Below are positions 49,407 through 62,099 of a DNA stretch of 64,000 nt, piece after piece. Origin of the DNA: Lactifluus volemus (taxonomy: Eukaryota; Basidiomycota; Agaricomycetes; Russulales; Russulaceae); the NCBI GenBank assembly GCA_022376515.1, contig WTXI01000001.1:1116001-1180000 (forward strand), given 5' to 3'. The notes under the pieces are model-generated. The model was not told where the DNA came from, made no database searches, and worked only from the letters and a program-made list of their open reading frames with translations. The position numbers were made by a program, and so were the translations under genes. Each line of letters starts with the position of its first letter. Position 1 is the first letter of the stretch.

Positions 49407-52400
49407 GCGACAATATAAGACAGGTTAAACTCTTTATTCTGCTTCCGGTCTCATCGAGTGTGAAAAGAAATGCAAGCTTGTCTTTATCCAGGGTGTCTTG
49501 GCGCTAGTCAACAAAATTACCATATTTGGTTGAACGTCGCTGTTGTCCTTGAAAACAAGGTCGCTCTGTAGGTAGCTCGAACGTGGTGCCAGTGACCCTA
49601 ACACAGCCATACAAGTAGAGACCAACGTGTTTAATGCGTGCTTCTGAAAAGCGTTACGTGGGTGGGGTCAAACCGACCCTCCGTGGGAGATGCATCCTTT
49701 CGAGATTGCTACCAAAACCGTGGCATGGAATGGGCTGTCGCCGGCGCCGGAACACAACTCAACTCGCAAAACAAATGGAGAAGACATATGATAGAAGCAC
49801 CACCAGCCAATGTGACTCCACCATTCATCAGCTCGTCTGATTGGAACCATTGGTTTCTGCGTGAGGTGCCTATCATACGAAATGTCGGAGATCTTGGAAT
49901 ACCGTTCTCTGGCCGCAGTAGGACTACAATATCACGTTAGATCTCTTTATCCTAATCGCCCCACGGCCCTTTACCAGACTATCAAAGAAGAAGTATTGCT
50001 AAACTATCCGACCGTCACGGATCAACCGTTCAGACGACCCACGACGTTGATATCAGCACATGGATCCGTAGATTCCACAAGCAGCCTCATATTCCTGGAT
50101 CTGGGCAGCGTGGGGATCGCAGGGCATCTTGATTGGGCAGTGCGGACACCTCGGGATGACACAGCCCTGTTCTTGGGGTAGAAATGTTGCTTCTTCGGTG
50201 CGGTGGTTCTCAGCTGGACAATCGACACTGCCCTCATCACACGTCTTTCAAGGCACATGACGCAGTCATCAGTCACCAGATCCATTACCTTATCCGCAGC
50301 GGCACTGTGTCCTAGCTGAAAAGGCATTTGGAGAGTGTGTTACCTAGCGTCCTACCGGACCCAAGGCACACGCAAATGGATTTCGAAAAATAACAAGATC
50401 GCACCGCATCAAGTACAGCTTTACTTCTTTACTACTTTGGCCTCCTGGCCGGGCCGCTGCTTGGGTATTCGTATCTGGTGCCCTCATGGTTCCGTAGCTC
50501 GTGGCTCTCTCTCGCGACGTCGGCCACCGCGGCTAAAATGATTGTGGTTTCTGGGGTGGACTAGTAACACTGACATAAGGATCAGCCGTCAAAGCAAAGT
50601 TCACCCCTCCTCCCCGCGGTTGTACTTATCATCGACTATTTGATACGCGACAAGTCGCACAGGCGAAGATGCGTGGGTTACGTCATAACGACTTGTTGGT
50701 CGACCCTTGTGCCCAGCGCTGATACAACGTGACTTATGTTGCCCCTTTTGCCAACCTGCCACTGGCAGTGTCCAAAGGTTTTTGATGCGCCCGTCCTCTG
50801 TCACCCTATCGAGTTGGCGTTGGCACCTGCTGTACGCATAAGAATTTTAGACCCTCCACGGTAATGGGGTCTCCTATCTGTGGAACAGTATGATCCGTAG
50901 CCATCCAGGTATATGGCTCTGGATTGTATCCGAGGGGTTAATTTATAAGTGTCTGCAATCTGCATTCATACCCGGGCTGACCTCACCGCGGGTCATTCAT
51001 TCCTTGGCGAGAAAATGAAAGCCCCCCATTTTGCCATCAGAGCGCTGTGCGTGTTCGTCACCTCGGTAATACGGTGAGGCCGCTTCTCGCATGCAATACC
51101 ATCACCGCTGGCCCGCCGTACTGCTGCCGACCGGCCTCCCTTCTCGAGCGCTACGGACACAGATACGTGACGTCAAGCATGCATTCAGCGAACACTAAGT
51201 GTATCTATGACTGTGTTAACAACACACGTTTCTTTTGCTTCGAGGGGTTCGAGGAAGATATCTACTCCAGTCTTTGACTCATCACCTCCCACTGGCTGGT
51301 GCCCTGGGATTCCACGGGAAGGTCAAGGCGTGCCTTGGTTCGTGCTTGACTCTCGTAAATTTTGTCTGTGTTGTCCAATCCGCAGGGAGTATTCACCTGT
51401 TCATCACGAAACGATTTTTTAGGGCAAAAAGCACGGCATTGACTCTGGCAACCCTGGTTCAGGCCCATCAACGCTGGAACCAATCCCAGACAACCTCCTG
51501 ACCACCCTATTCATTTCAAGGAGAACATAACGTGGGACATGAACATTCTAGAGCCGTATCTTGATATTAACAGCCTAATTCCCATCACCAATACAAGTCA
51601 TGCCACCAAACCGTCGCGCGCCCAGCCTTTGCAACCTTCAACTTCTGGCATTCTGCCGGAGAACGAAGTCGGCTGGATGGCGCAGTGCGACTCGATGTGA
51701 TGAGTCGGGTGGCACTGACACCATGGTTTTAGTACCCTTGTCATGATCATGGTGAGGTTCTTTACCCATGGATGAAAGACCGACTCCCACAGTTATGAAA
51801 ACTTCACATCTGAACCTCGTCCGCCGTTCATATCGAGGTCTTTGTGTGTCGATTCCGGCATTTTCATGAAACACTGGTACAACATTCATTCAAGGGCAAT
51901 TTCGTCTTCACTCGGACTGCAGATAGAAAAGGTTGGGTGCATTGTTCGGATGCCGAATTCCGATTTGAATTCCGTACTATAGCCCAAGTGAAGAATCAAT
52001 TCTCCGAGGACATATCAATATATGAGGAGGTGGGGCATGCTATGAGGTAGTTGGTCGCATAGCACCGCTCAACTGTCGTTCCACCTCCGATGCGAAGCGG
52101 GGATTGAAATTATTGAAATGTCGTTACATCTCTTTAACTACCTCATTTTCCATAATTAGGCACGTAGGGCTTTATACTGATAACAAGATTGGAGGTGTTT
52201 GTGCTGAGCGGGAGACTAATCTATAGAGGGATTCCATAGCTTGGTAAAGACCAGTGCCATATCCAAGCCGCGCCACCAGACCCAACATCTCTTGGGGTGG
52301 TCGAGAAACAGCAGATCTTATCACCATTACGAGACAATTGTGTATCATAAAACCGAGAGGAGATACGGAAGCGGATGTATGAGCGAGGGCGAGGGGCGGC

Positions 52401-52795
52401 GGAAATGAGAAGTCTTCCAAAGAAAAGCTGCCATAAGGTCACAGTGCACAACAAGATGACATTTGAAAGCGGAGGCGCGCAACAATATCATGATCAATAT
52501 CGTCATTAGTCGGACGCTGTGCACTTGACTACAGTACATCTAGGTCTTTGTTATCATCACATATCGAGATACACGTAAAGAAGAAACACGCGAGAAAACA
52601 ATTACCTATCCTTAATTCGGGTAGTAGACGACATCCAGCTAAAGCGGACTTTAATTGACCAACCATGCGTTCACAGGACCCCTTTTCATTCCGATCTGGC
52701 ACTGATAGCTGTGATGGACTCTAGGGCAGTGCGAAGCGAAAGACCACCCCCGGCCTCACCCCCGATCTCTGCGCTCTTTCCAAACCTAACATTGT
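49407..52795. other. 3.4-kb gene-poor region
   Basis: The longest stretch without a recognised gene in the window. Apart from the possible Cys-rich ORF at 50053-50327 I see only short frames with no splice-supported continuity, no long direct or inverted repeat noticed by eye, no tRNA and no transposase or polymerase motif. It may be regulatory, decayed, or hold a fast-evolving gene I cannot resolve. Confidence 0.4.
50053..50327 (-). CDS. possible small Cys-rich (zinc-binding-like) ORF
   Basis: The ATG at 50325-50327 starts MPFQLGHSAAADKVMDLVTD followed by DCVMCLERRV, a CxxC pair. After about 10 residues the plain frame loses character. One added base near 50218-50222 moves into DCPAENHRTEE, then CVIPRCPHCPIKMPC, with further Cys residues near the end and a stop at 50053. 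The spacing C-x2-C...C-x4-C-x2-C-x5-C resembles a zinc-binding finger. The same +1-base repair as in conserved genes is required. No homologue recognised; it could be chance. Confidence 0.25.
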
Positions 52796-54745
52796 TCAAG
52801 GGTAAGCCTCAACGCGGCTTTGATCGCGACGCACCTCGAAAAAGCGCCTTCTGTCTGCCACAGAGACACCGCGGCAGCGTGTGAGATTGAGTGTGGTAAG
52901 TTTGGGGCATGCATCGATGACGGTGAATAGCCCATTGCCTAACAGAACGTGACCTCGGATTGATTCGCTACGCGGTGGACTCACTTGAGAGTTTAGTTCC
53001 GGCAACTTCCAGTATTTCAAGCGAGTGACAACAAGATATGTATACAGCCACATCATCGTCGATGTCAGTGCTGTTCAACGAGAGTTCTCGCAGTGAACAA
53101 TCGGCGGACAGCGCCTTGAGCTTGGGTGAGACGTCATTCTTGTCGTGGGCAGCTTCCTCCCTCCATTTTTCCCAAATGTCTGGGTTCGTCCGGATCACTT
53201 CCTTGGCCATATCTTCGGGGTCTACCGGGGCGAAATGTAGCAGATCCAAAGACCGAAGGAAAGGCAATCCAGACAAGTTCAATTTCTGCCATATATCATG
53301 TCTACGTGAGAAAGACTACCGTTGATCAGATGCCTGACAGACCTTGAGCCTTCTGCCAACGAGGAGAATGAACTCTGCAACGACGTCGGCGTCTCTCGCC
53401 AGTTTTGCATTCCCCACGAGGCTAACGTTCTCTATGACCGTGTTTTGCAATAGAACAGAGGTTAAAGCGCGGAGGTGGTTGTCAGTCAAAGTCATCGTCG
53501 AGACGCCGCCGCCGTATGCAGATCTTTTGCCATGACTCCCGCCCAGGGCACCAATGTTCAGAGTGCGCAGTCGCGTAGCGGCGGAAAGGGCAACCATCAA
53601 GTCAGATGGTGACACATCGGTAGATGTTACCGATAACTTTTCAAGATTCGCCAAGTAGATATGTGTTGCCAGAGGTCGACGAATGTCCGTGAACGAAACG
53701 TCGACGCGTCTGATATTCGGTAACAACGGAATCAAGGCGTTCACTGAGGCGTCAGTCAGCGACGTCTGGCGTAGCTTTAACGTTCGAAGTGCCAGAAAGG
53801 AGAAATCTTCCGTGGTCAGTAATTCGGCGCGTAGCTGCGCGAACGCGGGATCGGTCTATACATCGGTCAGAGCAAGCATGTGCCATTCGAACGAGAAATG
53901 TGATAGAACCCAGCTGCTGATTCCTGCAACTTTAAGCACTTCCAGTCGGTCTTTACTGCTGCGGAGGAGCGGGGCCAAGGCAAGCGGCGCTACGGAGGTA
54001 TAGTTGAGATTGATGGACGTTAGGGATGGACAAGCATTGGCTATGGCTTTGATGGTTTTAGGTCCGACGAGGGTACAACCACTGAGTGCGACAAGTGAGC
54101 AATTCTCTGATGGCCCCTGGAAAGTATCAATACCATAGAGAGAGATTTTCGAGAGTAGGATGGCGCGAGATGACGGCGGCGAATGACTGGTCGGTCATCT
54201 TGTCGAACCCGATGAGGTGCAGCCGAACGAGACCTGGTCCCATTGTGGCAATTGCACCGACGGTGTATTTACTAATGGGCGAGCGTTCATTTCCCATTCC
54301 ACTAGTCAAGGTGACGGAGTGACTGCGCAAGAAATACTTGGAAAACGACATGAAGCACTGAGTTACAGTGCCTTTACAAAACCCACGTCGGCGCACCTCT
54401 TTGACTAGCTCACTCGAGAGCAGGTGGGGACAAGACGAACCAAGCATTGCAAAAATGATGTGTATCATATTGTCCGGGAGGCTCTTTAGCTGTGAGCCAA
54501 TGACTCGCCACTCTTTGTCGGTTCCCATTGACGGGGATCTTTGGAGAACTTGGGGAAGTTGGCGACGAATGACGCATACAGAGGGTGGTCAACGGCAAGA
54601 CGTGATTACTCTTGACGGTGCGGGTAGAGAATGCTGAAGAAGAGGGTAGATTAACTGGTGTGATGACAACATCTGCTTCGGACGGTGCGCCAATCTGAGG
54701 AGGTCCATTGCGACGCCGCTTGGTAGCCTTTGTACGGCCAGACAT
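52796..54745 (-). CDS. leucine-rich-repeat (RNI/AMN1-like) protein
   Basis: Solenoid protein with irregular LRRs like those of F-box/AMN1 proteins. The ATG at 54743-54745 gives MSGRTKATKRRRNGPPQIGA with a basic nuclear-type signal. Then come HPLYASFVANFPKFSKDPRQ and WRVIGSQLKSLPDNMIHIIF, a helical F-box-like position, although a canonical F-box is not clear. LRRs follow: LVRLHLIGFDKMTDQSFAAV, LTSINLNYTSVAPLALAPLL, LRTLKLRQTSLTDASVNALI, LEKLSVTSTDVSPSDLMVAL, LRELSLNSTDIDDDVAVYIS and LTTLNLTRCRGVSVADRRRF. The C terminus is RRDQSRVEAYP. Two one-base gaps near 54503-54515 and 54597-54610 are needed in the N-terminal part. Possibly a ubiquitin-ligase substrate receptor. Confidence 0.72.
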
Positions 54746-55099
54746 GCAGTGATACAAAGAGCAAGATGGCCTCCGTGCGTCATGCAACACAGTGTTATTA
54801 TTTACAAGTGCTTGAGCGGCTGCGCCGGCTGATTAAGGGAATATTAGTAAGCAGGCCGTCTGCATCAACCTCTGGAAAGATGCTACAGAGAAAGCAAAAC
54901 AAAATAAAGTGGAAAAAAAGGTACAAACCTCGAGTGTCAAGAAAAAGGAAACCAAAAAGCCCTCCAAAAAATAAGTCAAAAGAGGACACACATAGCGACG
55001 ATGCTCGCAAAGTGGGTTCACGCCCGTGGGAAAATGTTAGATAGACGCGGATGGGGTCCGAGTCAGAACCGTACTGTATGACTGTACAACTGACAATAA

Positions 55100-56728
55100 C
55101 TATTGAGCAATCGGTGTCAATGGTAAGGCCGGTAAGGGTACAGTCCACAGCCAGCACCCCGCTACTACGAATACAATTAAACCAGTCGTCAAGTGCCACA
55201 AAACGCCCTCTATCTGCTCAGTTACCTGACTCAGCTTCCACCCAAAGAATCGTGACAGGACCTGGGGTATATGTACGAATAGTATCTGAAGTAAATTAAA
55301 TGGGGGTGGAAAATAGTATGGTACCGAATATGTGGCGACAGCGCTGGCGAAGATCCTGCGAGATTGGATGCCAACGGCCATTGAATACTTATCCCATGGG
55401 GAGATTGTTTGGGACGGCAAAGTTGTACTGAACAGCAAGAGTAGCACTGAAGAAATTATCATGAGAAATACAAGAATGAACCACAGGGCACAGAAAACAA
55501 CCCGGGTCTCCATCGGCGCGGTTTGTGCGAACGTGAAAACTAGTGGGATGTGGGGAATCGAGTCTTCCAGAGCAATAGACAGGAAAAAGGAGGCAAGCAA
55601 CGTAGCTGGAAAGTAGAAAAGGATGCAGGGATAGAGCGTTCTGGTAAATTGGTGCCATAGAAGGGTGGCTAATGGTAGAGTAGCTTGCGGTGAGATGAGA
55701 AAATTGGGGCTGGGAAATCGAGGGAGATGAAGGAACAGAACATGCAAGAGGAGCGCGCCTAACAAGATGCTGTACGACGTATCCCCTGGAAATGGGGTTG
55801 CAGGAAGACTGAATAAGAAGGCACCAGAAACGAGGGCAAATGGTGCGATCAGGAGCGTAGGTGGGCTGAGGAGCGACGCAGTGGAGTAGATTATCAAAAG
55901 TACTTCTCTTGCGCCGGCTGAATCCAGGTTCGCAAATATCGGGCGTTCTGGGGGATGGAGGACATAATGCGACAGGAGGCCAAGATACCCTAGCTGTAAG
56001 AGAATATCCACAGCATGCACGACCCTGGACAATCTGTCAGATACACATGTACAGCCATATGAGCGTGAACCTAAACTCACCTCGGGGTAGCCACCGAAGA
56101 GAAGCGTTGCAATATACGGCGAGACAAGACCCGGCAGGAATGCGAGCCTTGCCATGGGTCCATGTGTGATACAAGCTGAGGATAACCACACGATGAGATA
56201 CCAACGCGGGAGGTGCGTCTGGATGCTTTAAGATATTGACAACTGTAAACCAAGAAAATCAGATAGATTACGACGGAACCAAATTGGCAACATACGTCGA
56301 ACAGAAAGCGATTTACCCTGTTCCACAGGGAACGGAGTCCAGAGACATTCCTCGATTTCCTGTGTACTCCGGTCGACACGAAGAAATTCCTCCCAGGTAC
56401 GCACGGCGCGCCGTTGAAATTCCTCAGCATCGAGCGACAATGTACACTCCTTTGACCACTGTTCCCAAATGTTCTTGCCCGTATTACCTACGGGTGCTTT
56501 GGCAAGGAGATATAGTTGCGATAACACGAGCAGCTTGAAAGAGACTTGGCCCACAGGACTGATGGAGGGATCGAGGAAAAGGGTGGGATCTTCATCCAAG
56601 GATTGAAGGCCGTGTAACTGGATGTGATTAACGAGTGGGGAGATGCTCGGAGAAGAGGCGGAGAATTGAGAATGTACAGGTGCACGGGTATTTACCAACG
56701 GCGTAGTTTCCGTCGGTTGTACCGCCAT
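55100..56728 (-). CDS. polytopic membrane protein, unknown function
   Basis: The ATG at 56726-56728 starts a soluble N-terminal domain of about 150 residues (MAVQPTETTPLV, SISPVGQVSFKLLVLSQLYL, SKECTLSLDAEEFQRRAVRT, LRVDRSTQEIEECLWTPFPV). It continues into at least seven hydrophobic helices, e.g. LLQLGYLGLLSHYVL, PTLLIAPFALVSGAFLFSLP, ILLGALLLHVLFLHL, FYFPATLLASFFLSIAL, VVFCALWFILVFLMIISSVL and LTTGLIVFVVAGCWLWTV. The final 363 residues form one uninterrupted frame apart from an intron near 56081-56024. The joins around 56150-56300 are unclear. It looks like a conserved basidiomycete integral membrane protein; no transporter motif is recognised. Divergent from TVP23 by 66 bp. Confidence 0.68.
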
Positions 56729-56794
56729 CACGTTGCAGTAGAGAGTTAACTAACTTATTGCCGCGGCGTTGCGTATGCTTGTTCGGATTTCAGA
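56729..56794. promoter_or_regulatory. 66-bp divergent spacer before TVP23
   Basis: Start codons of the membrane-protein gene and TVP23 are 66 bp apart, the same length as the IMP1/ELP4 spacer. Sequence has a ccgcggcg core. No named site is claimed. Confidence 0.45.
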
Positions 56795-58028
56795 ATGAGT
56801 ACCACCATTCAAACAATAGAGCCCGATGAACCTACAGTCGCTCCCAGTTCACATCCCCCCACTCGCAATGCTGAGCCGTCACGTCCATTGTCACTGTCGG
56901 GCACAGTGACGAACTCGGTCTCGCCAGGAGACGCGGAATCAGGTGCTGTAACGCGCTGACTCTTTGACAAAACGTACTACTTACCCACTCACGCATTTCA
57001 AAGGCCTCGCAGGAGTTTTTCGTCAGGTGCGAGATTATAGTCAGGCAGTCTTGAAGGGAACCTATTCATTATAAGCAGTCCGCACATCCCATCGTGCTTT
57101 TCGTGCTGTACCTCTTTCGGATCGCCGCCATCGCTACCTATATCCTCTGTGGCTTCTTCACTGACAACTATGTCGTCTCTGTCCGTCTCAACGTTCCCAT
57201 GTTATTCCCAACAAGTCATTCATTCATTCTCATCTACAGACCGTGATCGTCGTCATCCTTCTTGCCATGGACTTTTGGAACTGTCGCGTAGGCTCAGTTC
57301 GTGCCTCACTTTTACATCCCCTGCTTACTGCACCCATCGGTATAGAACGTTGCTGGACGGACTCTCGTCGGTTTACGGTTTTGGAATCAGGTCTGGAATC
57401 TTGCACGTTTCTGCTAGTCTGCTTCAGAATTTAGATGTGGATTGCCGAACAGGTGGATGACAACGGAGAGAGCTACTGGATTTTTGAAAGTCGGGATGTA
57501 AGCCACATTTCTCCACTTGCCCTTCTGCTGGCTGAATGCCTCCTCACCAAGCCTTCGCGACCCGCTAATCCTGTCGATTCTCGGTGGGTATCTTACTCTT
57601 TACGTCGCTTGGTGAAACTCATGCAGCCCTCCAGATTGTTCTGGACTGCACTATACGTCTTTCCAGCTCTCTGGCTTGGTCTCCTTTTTGTCTCCCTGCT
57701 CAAATTCAATCTATCGTAAGTCGAGCATATCAATTTTCGGACTGTGCTGATTTGCCCTGTGCCCCAATATCGCAGCTTCATCCCCATCGTCGTGCTCGCA
57801 CTCGTCTTCAACATCACAAACGTGATTGGGTTCACTTATGCGTATGTACTCTACATATAATTATTTCCCGGCCGACTCAGACTCTCTCGGCTTGTTATTA
57901 GCGATCGTGACGCAAAGAAGCGATGGGCACAAAATGTCGTCTCCTCCAACTGGTCCATGGGTGGTTTAGGAGGACAGATGTTGACAGGCATGGTGAAGAG
58001 TAGCGTGGGCAGAGTGTTTGGGTCATAA
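56795..58028 (+). CDS. TVP23: TVP23-type Golgi membrane protein
   Basis: Late-Golgi vesicle protein (TVP23/FAM18) with four TM helices, involved in retrograde traffic. The ATG at 56795 gives a hydrophilic leader ([20 protein letters not shown]). Then [136 protein letters not shown] and the end [16 protein letters not shown]...SVGRVFGS. Nine exons, all joined by GT-AG introns without frame repair; some acceptors were chosen by conservation (for example 57451 before VDDNGES). Strong match to the family across its length. Confidence 0.93.
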
Positions 58029-58388
58029 CTTCTGCAGTTCCATTACTTGCCTGAGGTTCTGCTCTGGCAAACAAAATACTGAAAATGAAAAAAAGTGCGA
58101 TTAAGTGTATATGCTACAGCTTGGAAGATGTAAGTGCAAAGCATGTCAGGGAGCACAAGCAGGGTCTGGTAGCTAGCCTTAAAAAAAATAAGTGATTCAA
58201 GTCCGTTGAAAATAAACATGCTCGAACGAGACAAGAATGCGGATATTCCAGAATATTATGGGAGACATGGCCAGTAGAAAGTAAGCATAACTTGCATGGT
58301 ATTCGAGATGAGTAAAAGTGATCAAGAACAACAGACATGAACGGGAGGGGGCAGGGTTTCATACAATCCTACGATGTCGATTGATGGA
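58029..58388. other. intergenic, convergent 3' ends
   Basis: 360 AT-rich bases between the TVP23 stop and the phosphatase stop. It includes A7 and A8 runs near 58089 and 58183. No gene recognised. Confidence 0.45.
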
Positions 58389-60421
58389 TCAATAGATCCC
58401 GACCCAGCCCCTTGCATCGACACGCGCGTGTGCTGTAGTAGGGGTGGAAGGCATCATGAGGTCGACCAAAGACTTTCTCCGACTGTCCGACCTGGACCGA
58501 GGAGTCGATGAGGAAGGGAAGGGAACGGGGACAGTGTTTGACGTCAAGGTCATAGCTGAAGGTGTGCGGGTTGAGAGAGTGGGGGAAGGGGGGAAGACAA
58601 AAAGAGTCTGAGACGGTGTCTGGAGAGCCGGTTTATAAGAGTTGGTGAGATGGGGAAGTTGCACAGATTGAGAAGGCCTTCGAAGATGGAGGGACGTAGG
58701 TACTGTAGCACGGGACTCTTTGCGACTTCGTGGTAGGGGGGCGGGGGAATGGTAGGTGTGGGGACGAGACTGACAGGAGAGTCGGGTACGGTGGGTAAAA
58801 TGTCGAGGGGAGTGGGTCTACGTCTGGCCTTTGATAAAGATAAAGGGCGATGGGAGAAAGAGGTAAGGGGGAAAAGGGGGAGTTTAAAGGCAGGGGGTAC
58901 CGAAGGAGGATGGGGTGCTTGAGGTTCACCGTCACTCGAGGCGTCAGATGGTAAATGAGGGTCCGACGGGGAAGGTCGGGCACTCAACCTATCAAAGTCG
59001 CCGCCAACGCCGAGCAACTCTACCTCTTCATCTTCCTCGACCAAGTTCTCACTCAGGACGCTGTTTGACGTCATATTACTGGCGACGGAGCCTGTCCGCT
59101 TGCGTGCAGAGTAACGACTTTTCCGTGCTGCGATGGAGGAAGAAGAAGATTTGCGAGCGAGGATACGATCTTCCATGGCCTTGTCAAGGGCCCTGGCCTC
59201 TCGTTGAATCTCTAAGCTCTCTCGTTCGAGATCTGTGACCTCGTCATCGAGCATCTTTCGACGACGACTCCATTCCTCGTCTGCCGCTGCTTCCAAACGA
59301 GATCGTTCTGATGCGGTTGGGGAATGATAAGGGCCGCGAAGCACCTTTTCATATTCCAATAATTGATAAATTAAGCTATAATAGGAATGAGGGAACCAGG
59401 CAATCTGATCGATGTGGCAGTACTCACGACATATTTGGACCGACCCATTTACTTCTTTGTTTAACATATGCATAAGCCGCCTGCATTCCTTTCAGATTCC
59501 AAACATCTTGGGGAACCCAAGGTGAAGAGAGAGATGCGGCACGCATCACGAGGGCGATCACTAAAGTAGCCGACCGGGAGATTCCACATTGACAGCTGTT
59601 AATTTGATTTTTGAAATGAGAAAACAAAAAGAGGAGAACAATAAAGCCAAACGTACTGTATCAATACACCCTCTCCACGGTCGAGTGCTTCATCGACAAA
59701 CGCCATCGCCTCCGGGAAACCACGGTGAACGAGATCTGATTGTCCATGAGACCACTCCAGTTTGAGATAGTGTAATCCAGGTCTCCCAGTACTATCCGCT
59801 GAATAGTAGGCACCCTTATTGTGAAGAGCACCACCTGGGGACTCTTCTCCTTCTTCCGTTGACCGCGTTCGTGGAACCTCCGCGGGAATTGCAATGTCGA
59901 GTGGGGAGACAACCTCCTTGGCAACGTTGAGGATGGAGCCGATCCTCCTCGTAACAAGATTGCGCCAATCGCGAACATTGTCCTCTGCACCAAGCCATAT
60001 GTTGGGCAGGATTTCGATAGGGCCATCCAGATAAGGGGGGGAGGGTGAACTATCCTCCTCCCTGCGGAGGAGCATGGAAGAAGTTGACAGACTTGAGACG
60101 GAAGACGTCCGTCTGCACCGGTCTTCTTGCGTGGCGCGTTCGAGCTGGACATCGTTGCGAGGGAAAGCCAAAGAACTAGAAGAGGATTGTGTGGATAGAC
60201 TGAGAGATAATTTCTTCATATTTCTCGAACGAGACGTCTTTGGGGGAGGGGGAAACTGAAATGACCCAGACTCGGACGTTGTTGGAGAGACAGCAGAGGT
60301 GGAAGTAGAACTATGCCCAGGAACAGGGGAATTATCGCGTTTTCGGCAGGAGGTCAACGCGGAGTCCTGGAGGCGGACCCCTCTTGCGTGGTGTGGGCAG
60401 TGTAGTCGAGGAAGGAGGCAT
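58389..60421 (-). CDS. dual-specificity (MAP-kinase) phosphatase
   Basis: Likely Msg5/Pmp1-type MAPK phosphatase. The Ser-rich N terminus from the ATG at 60419-60421 (MPPSSTTLPTPRKRG) has a docking-like basic stretch (RSRNMKKLSLSLS). The DUSP domain has PIEILPNIWLGAEDNVRDWR, IGSILNVAKEVVSP, HYLKLEWSHGQSDLVHRGFP, FVDEALDRGEGVLI and the active site HCQCGISRSATLVIALVMRA (C-x5-R). NLKGMQAAYAYVKQRSKWVG and LIYQLLEYEKVLRG follow, then a coiled-coil (LERESLEIQREARALDKAME) and a long Ser/Pro tail ending RKSLVDLMMPSTPTTAHARV...GWVGIY. Three one-base gaps are inferred: two in the first exon (near 60370-60390 and 60340-60355) and one near 58640-58652. Introns flank the active-site exon. Confidence 0.82.
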
Positions 60422-60921
60422 GGCTCACGCGCTGCGTGGTGGAATACGGTTCTGAAGTTTGAAGATCTTAAGGTCTTACCACCTACTAGGTATAAAAAAA
60501 AAAAGAACAAGAAAAGCAAAAGGATATGGGGAGAAAGTGAGAGGAAAGAAAACTAAAGAGGGACGTTAAAGAAAAGGAAAGATGGGAGAAGAAGTTGAAC
60601 GAGGCGCTTAGAAAAACCCAAAGACACACAAAGATCTGACAGGGCGCAGTTGGTCTGGTTAACGACCGCTCCACAGCTACCCGGGTTACAAATTCAAATT
60701 CAAATTCATATTGTCTTTTTTTCTTCCCTTTCCCTGTTCCGGTCATATCGGTTCCGATCCATGCCAAATCGACCTCAACTCGTATTTCTCGCCACTGTCT
60801 TAGTCTCTTTTAGCTCCCTCTTCGCTCTTTCTAAATTTTCTCCTCTAAACTCCGTGAAACGGGCTACGATTTATCTAGATTAATCCTCATCGGCATTTCT
60901 CAATCTCACCCCCCCAACCAA
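60422..60921. promoter_or_regulatory. divergent promoter between phosphatase and CBR1
   Basis: 500 bp with A-rich tracts (A11 near 60490), a tandem attcaa-type hexamer run (attcaaattcaaattc near 60689) and a CT-rich run toward 60922. No confident gene. Confidence 0.4.
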
Positions 60922-62099
60922 ATGTCATCCTCCTTTCTAGACGTGAATCAGAGCCAACTCTTTGCCCTTCTTTTTGCACTCGCCAGCTCCGCATTCATCT
61001 ACCTCAAATTTGGTCGTTCTGGCACGTCATCATTCTCATTCCTCTTCACCTTGACCTCTCATACTTTGGCCGTGATCAAGTTAAGAAGCCCGTTCTCGAT
61101 CCAAAAGGCTGGCAAGAGTTTCCTCTCAAGGAAAAGATTATTGTCTCCCCAAATACTGCCGTGTTCGTAGTTTGCCTTCTCTTTTTCCCTGTATCGTTGA
61201 CCAGAATCATAGCTATCGTTTTGCCTTGCCACGCCCAGATGATGTTCTTGGTCTCCCTATTGGCCAACATATATCCGTCTCCGCGGAGATTAATGGAAAA
61301 GAGATTATGCGTAGTTACACCCCTACCAGCAGCGATGATGACCTCGGTCATTTTGATCTTCTGATCAAGGTAGTTCTTTTCCAACCTTGCATTTGACTTG
61401 ACTCATAGTTCCCAGACTTACGAGAAAGGAAACATCTCCCGCTACGTGTCTCTCCTCAAAATTGGTGACAAGATTCGTGTCAAAGGTCCCAAAGGTCAAT
61501 TCAATTATGCCCCAACTTTGTCACGTGAAATTGGCATGATAGCCGGCGGCACTGGCATCACACCAATGCTCCAGATCATTCGTGCTGCTCTCAAGAACCC
61601 ACAGGATCGCACTAGGCTGAGCCTCATTTATGCTAACGTCAACCATGACGATATCCTCCTAAAGAAAGAACTCAATGAGCTGGCCGACAAACACCCCTCT
61701 CGATTCAGCGTTTTCTACGTTTTGAACAACCCTCCAACTGGATGGACCGGAGGCGTTGGATTCGTATCAAAAGAGCAAATTGCGACACACCTTCCCGCCA
61801 GCCACGAGAATATCAAGATTCTGCTTTGTGGTACGTATCCACACTCACTTTGTCCTGACTTGATCCCCTTACCAGCATCCGTGTAGGTCCTCCCCCCATG
61901 ATGACTGCTATGAAGTACATCTTTCCACTTTCTTTTTTGCCAGTGAATAATATTTTGTACCAGAAAACATCTTGATGATCTCAAGTACCCAGCTCCCCGT
62001 ACTGTCAGCAAGCTCGTAGATCAGGTAAGGTGGCCCACCACCCCCTAGTTAGCTCATTCTCACTTTAGCCCCAGGTCTTCCTATTTTGAATTAGACGGC
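60922..62099 (+). CDS. CBR1: NADH-cytochrome b5 reductase
   Basis: FAD enzyme passing NADH electrons to cytochrome b5 for lipid desaturation and sterol synthesis. The ATG at 60922 leads to an N-terminal anchor ([19 protein letters not shown]). Exon 2 gives [20 protein letters not shown]. The FAD domain shows [40 protein letters not shown] and [20 protein letters not shown]. The NADH domain shows [40 protein letters not shown] and ILLCGPPPMM, ending [11 protein letters not shown]. Exon 1-2 joining needs a 59-nt GC-AG intron (61022-61080). The other introns are GT-AG. Single short anchor and no presequence favour the ER/outer-membrane form over Mcr1. Confidence 0.93.

Noticed and set aside
49434..50181. 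Several 60-106-residue frames on both strands
   Set aside because: No continuity across splice sites, no recognisable family and conflicting overlaps.
58914..59238. 107-residue + strand frame
   Set aside because: Antisense shadow of the phosphatase tail, which is low complexity.
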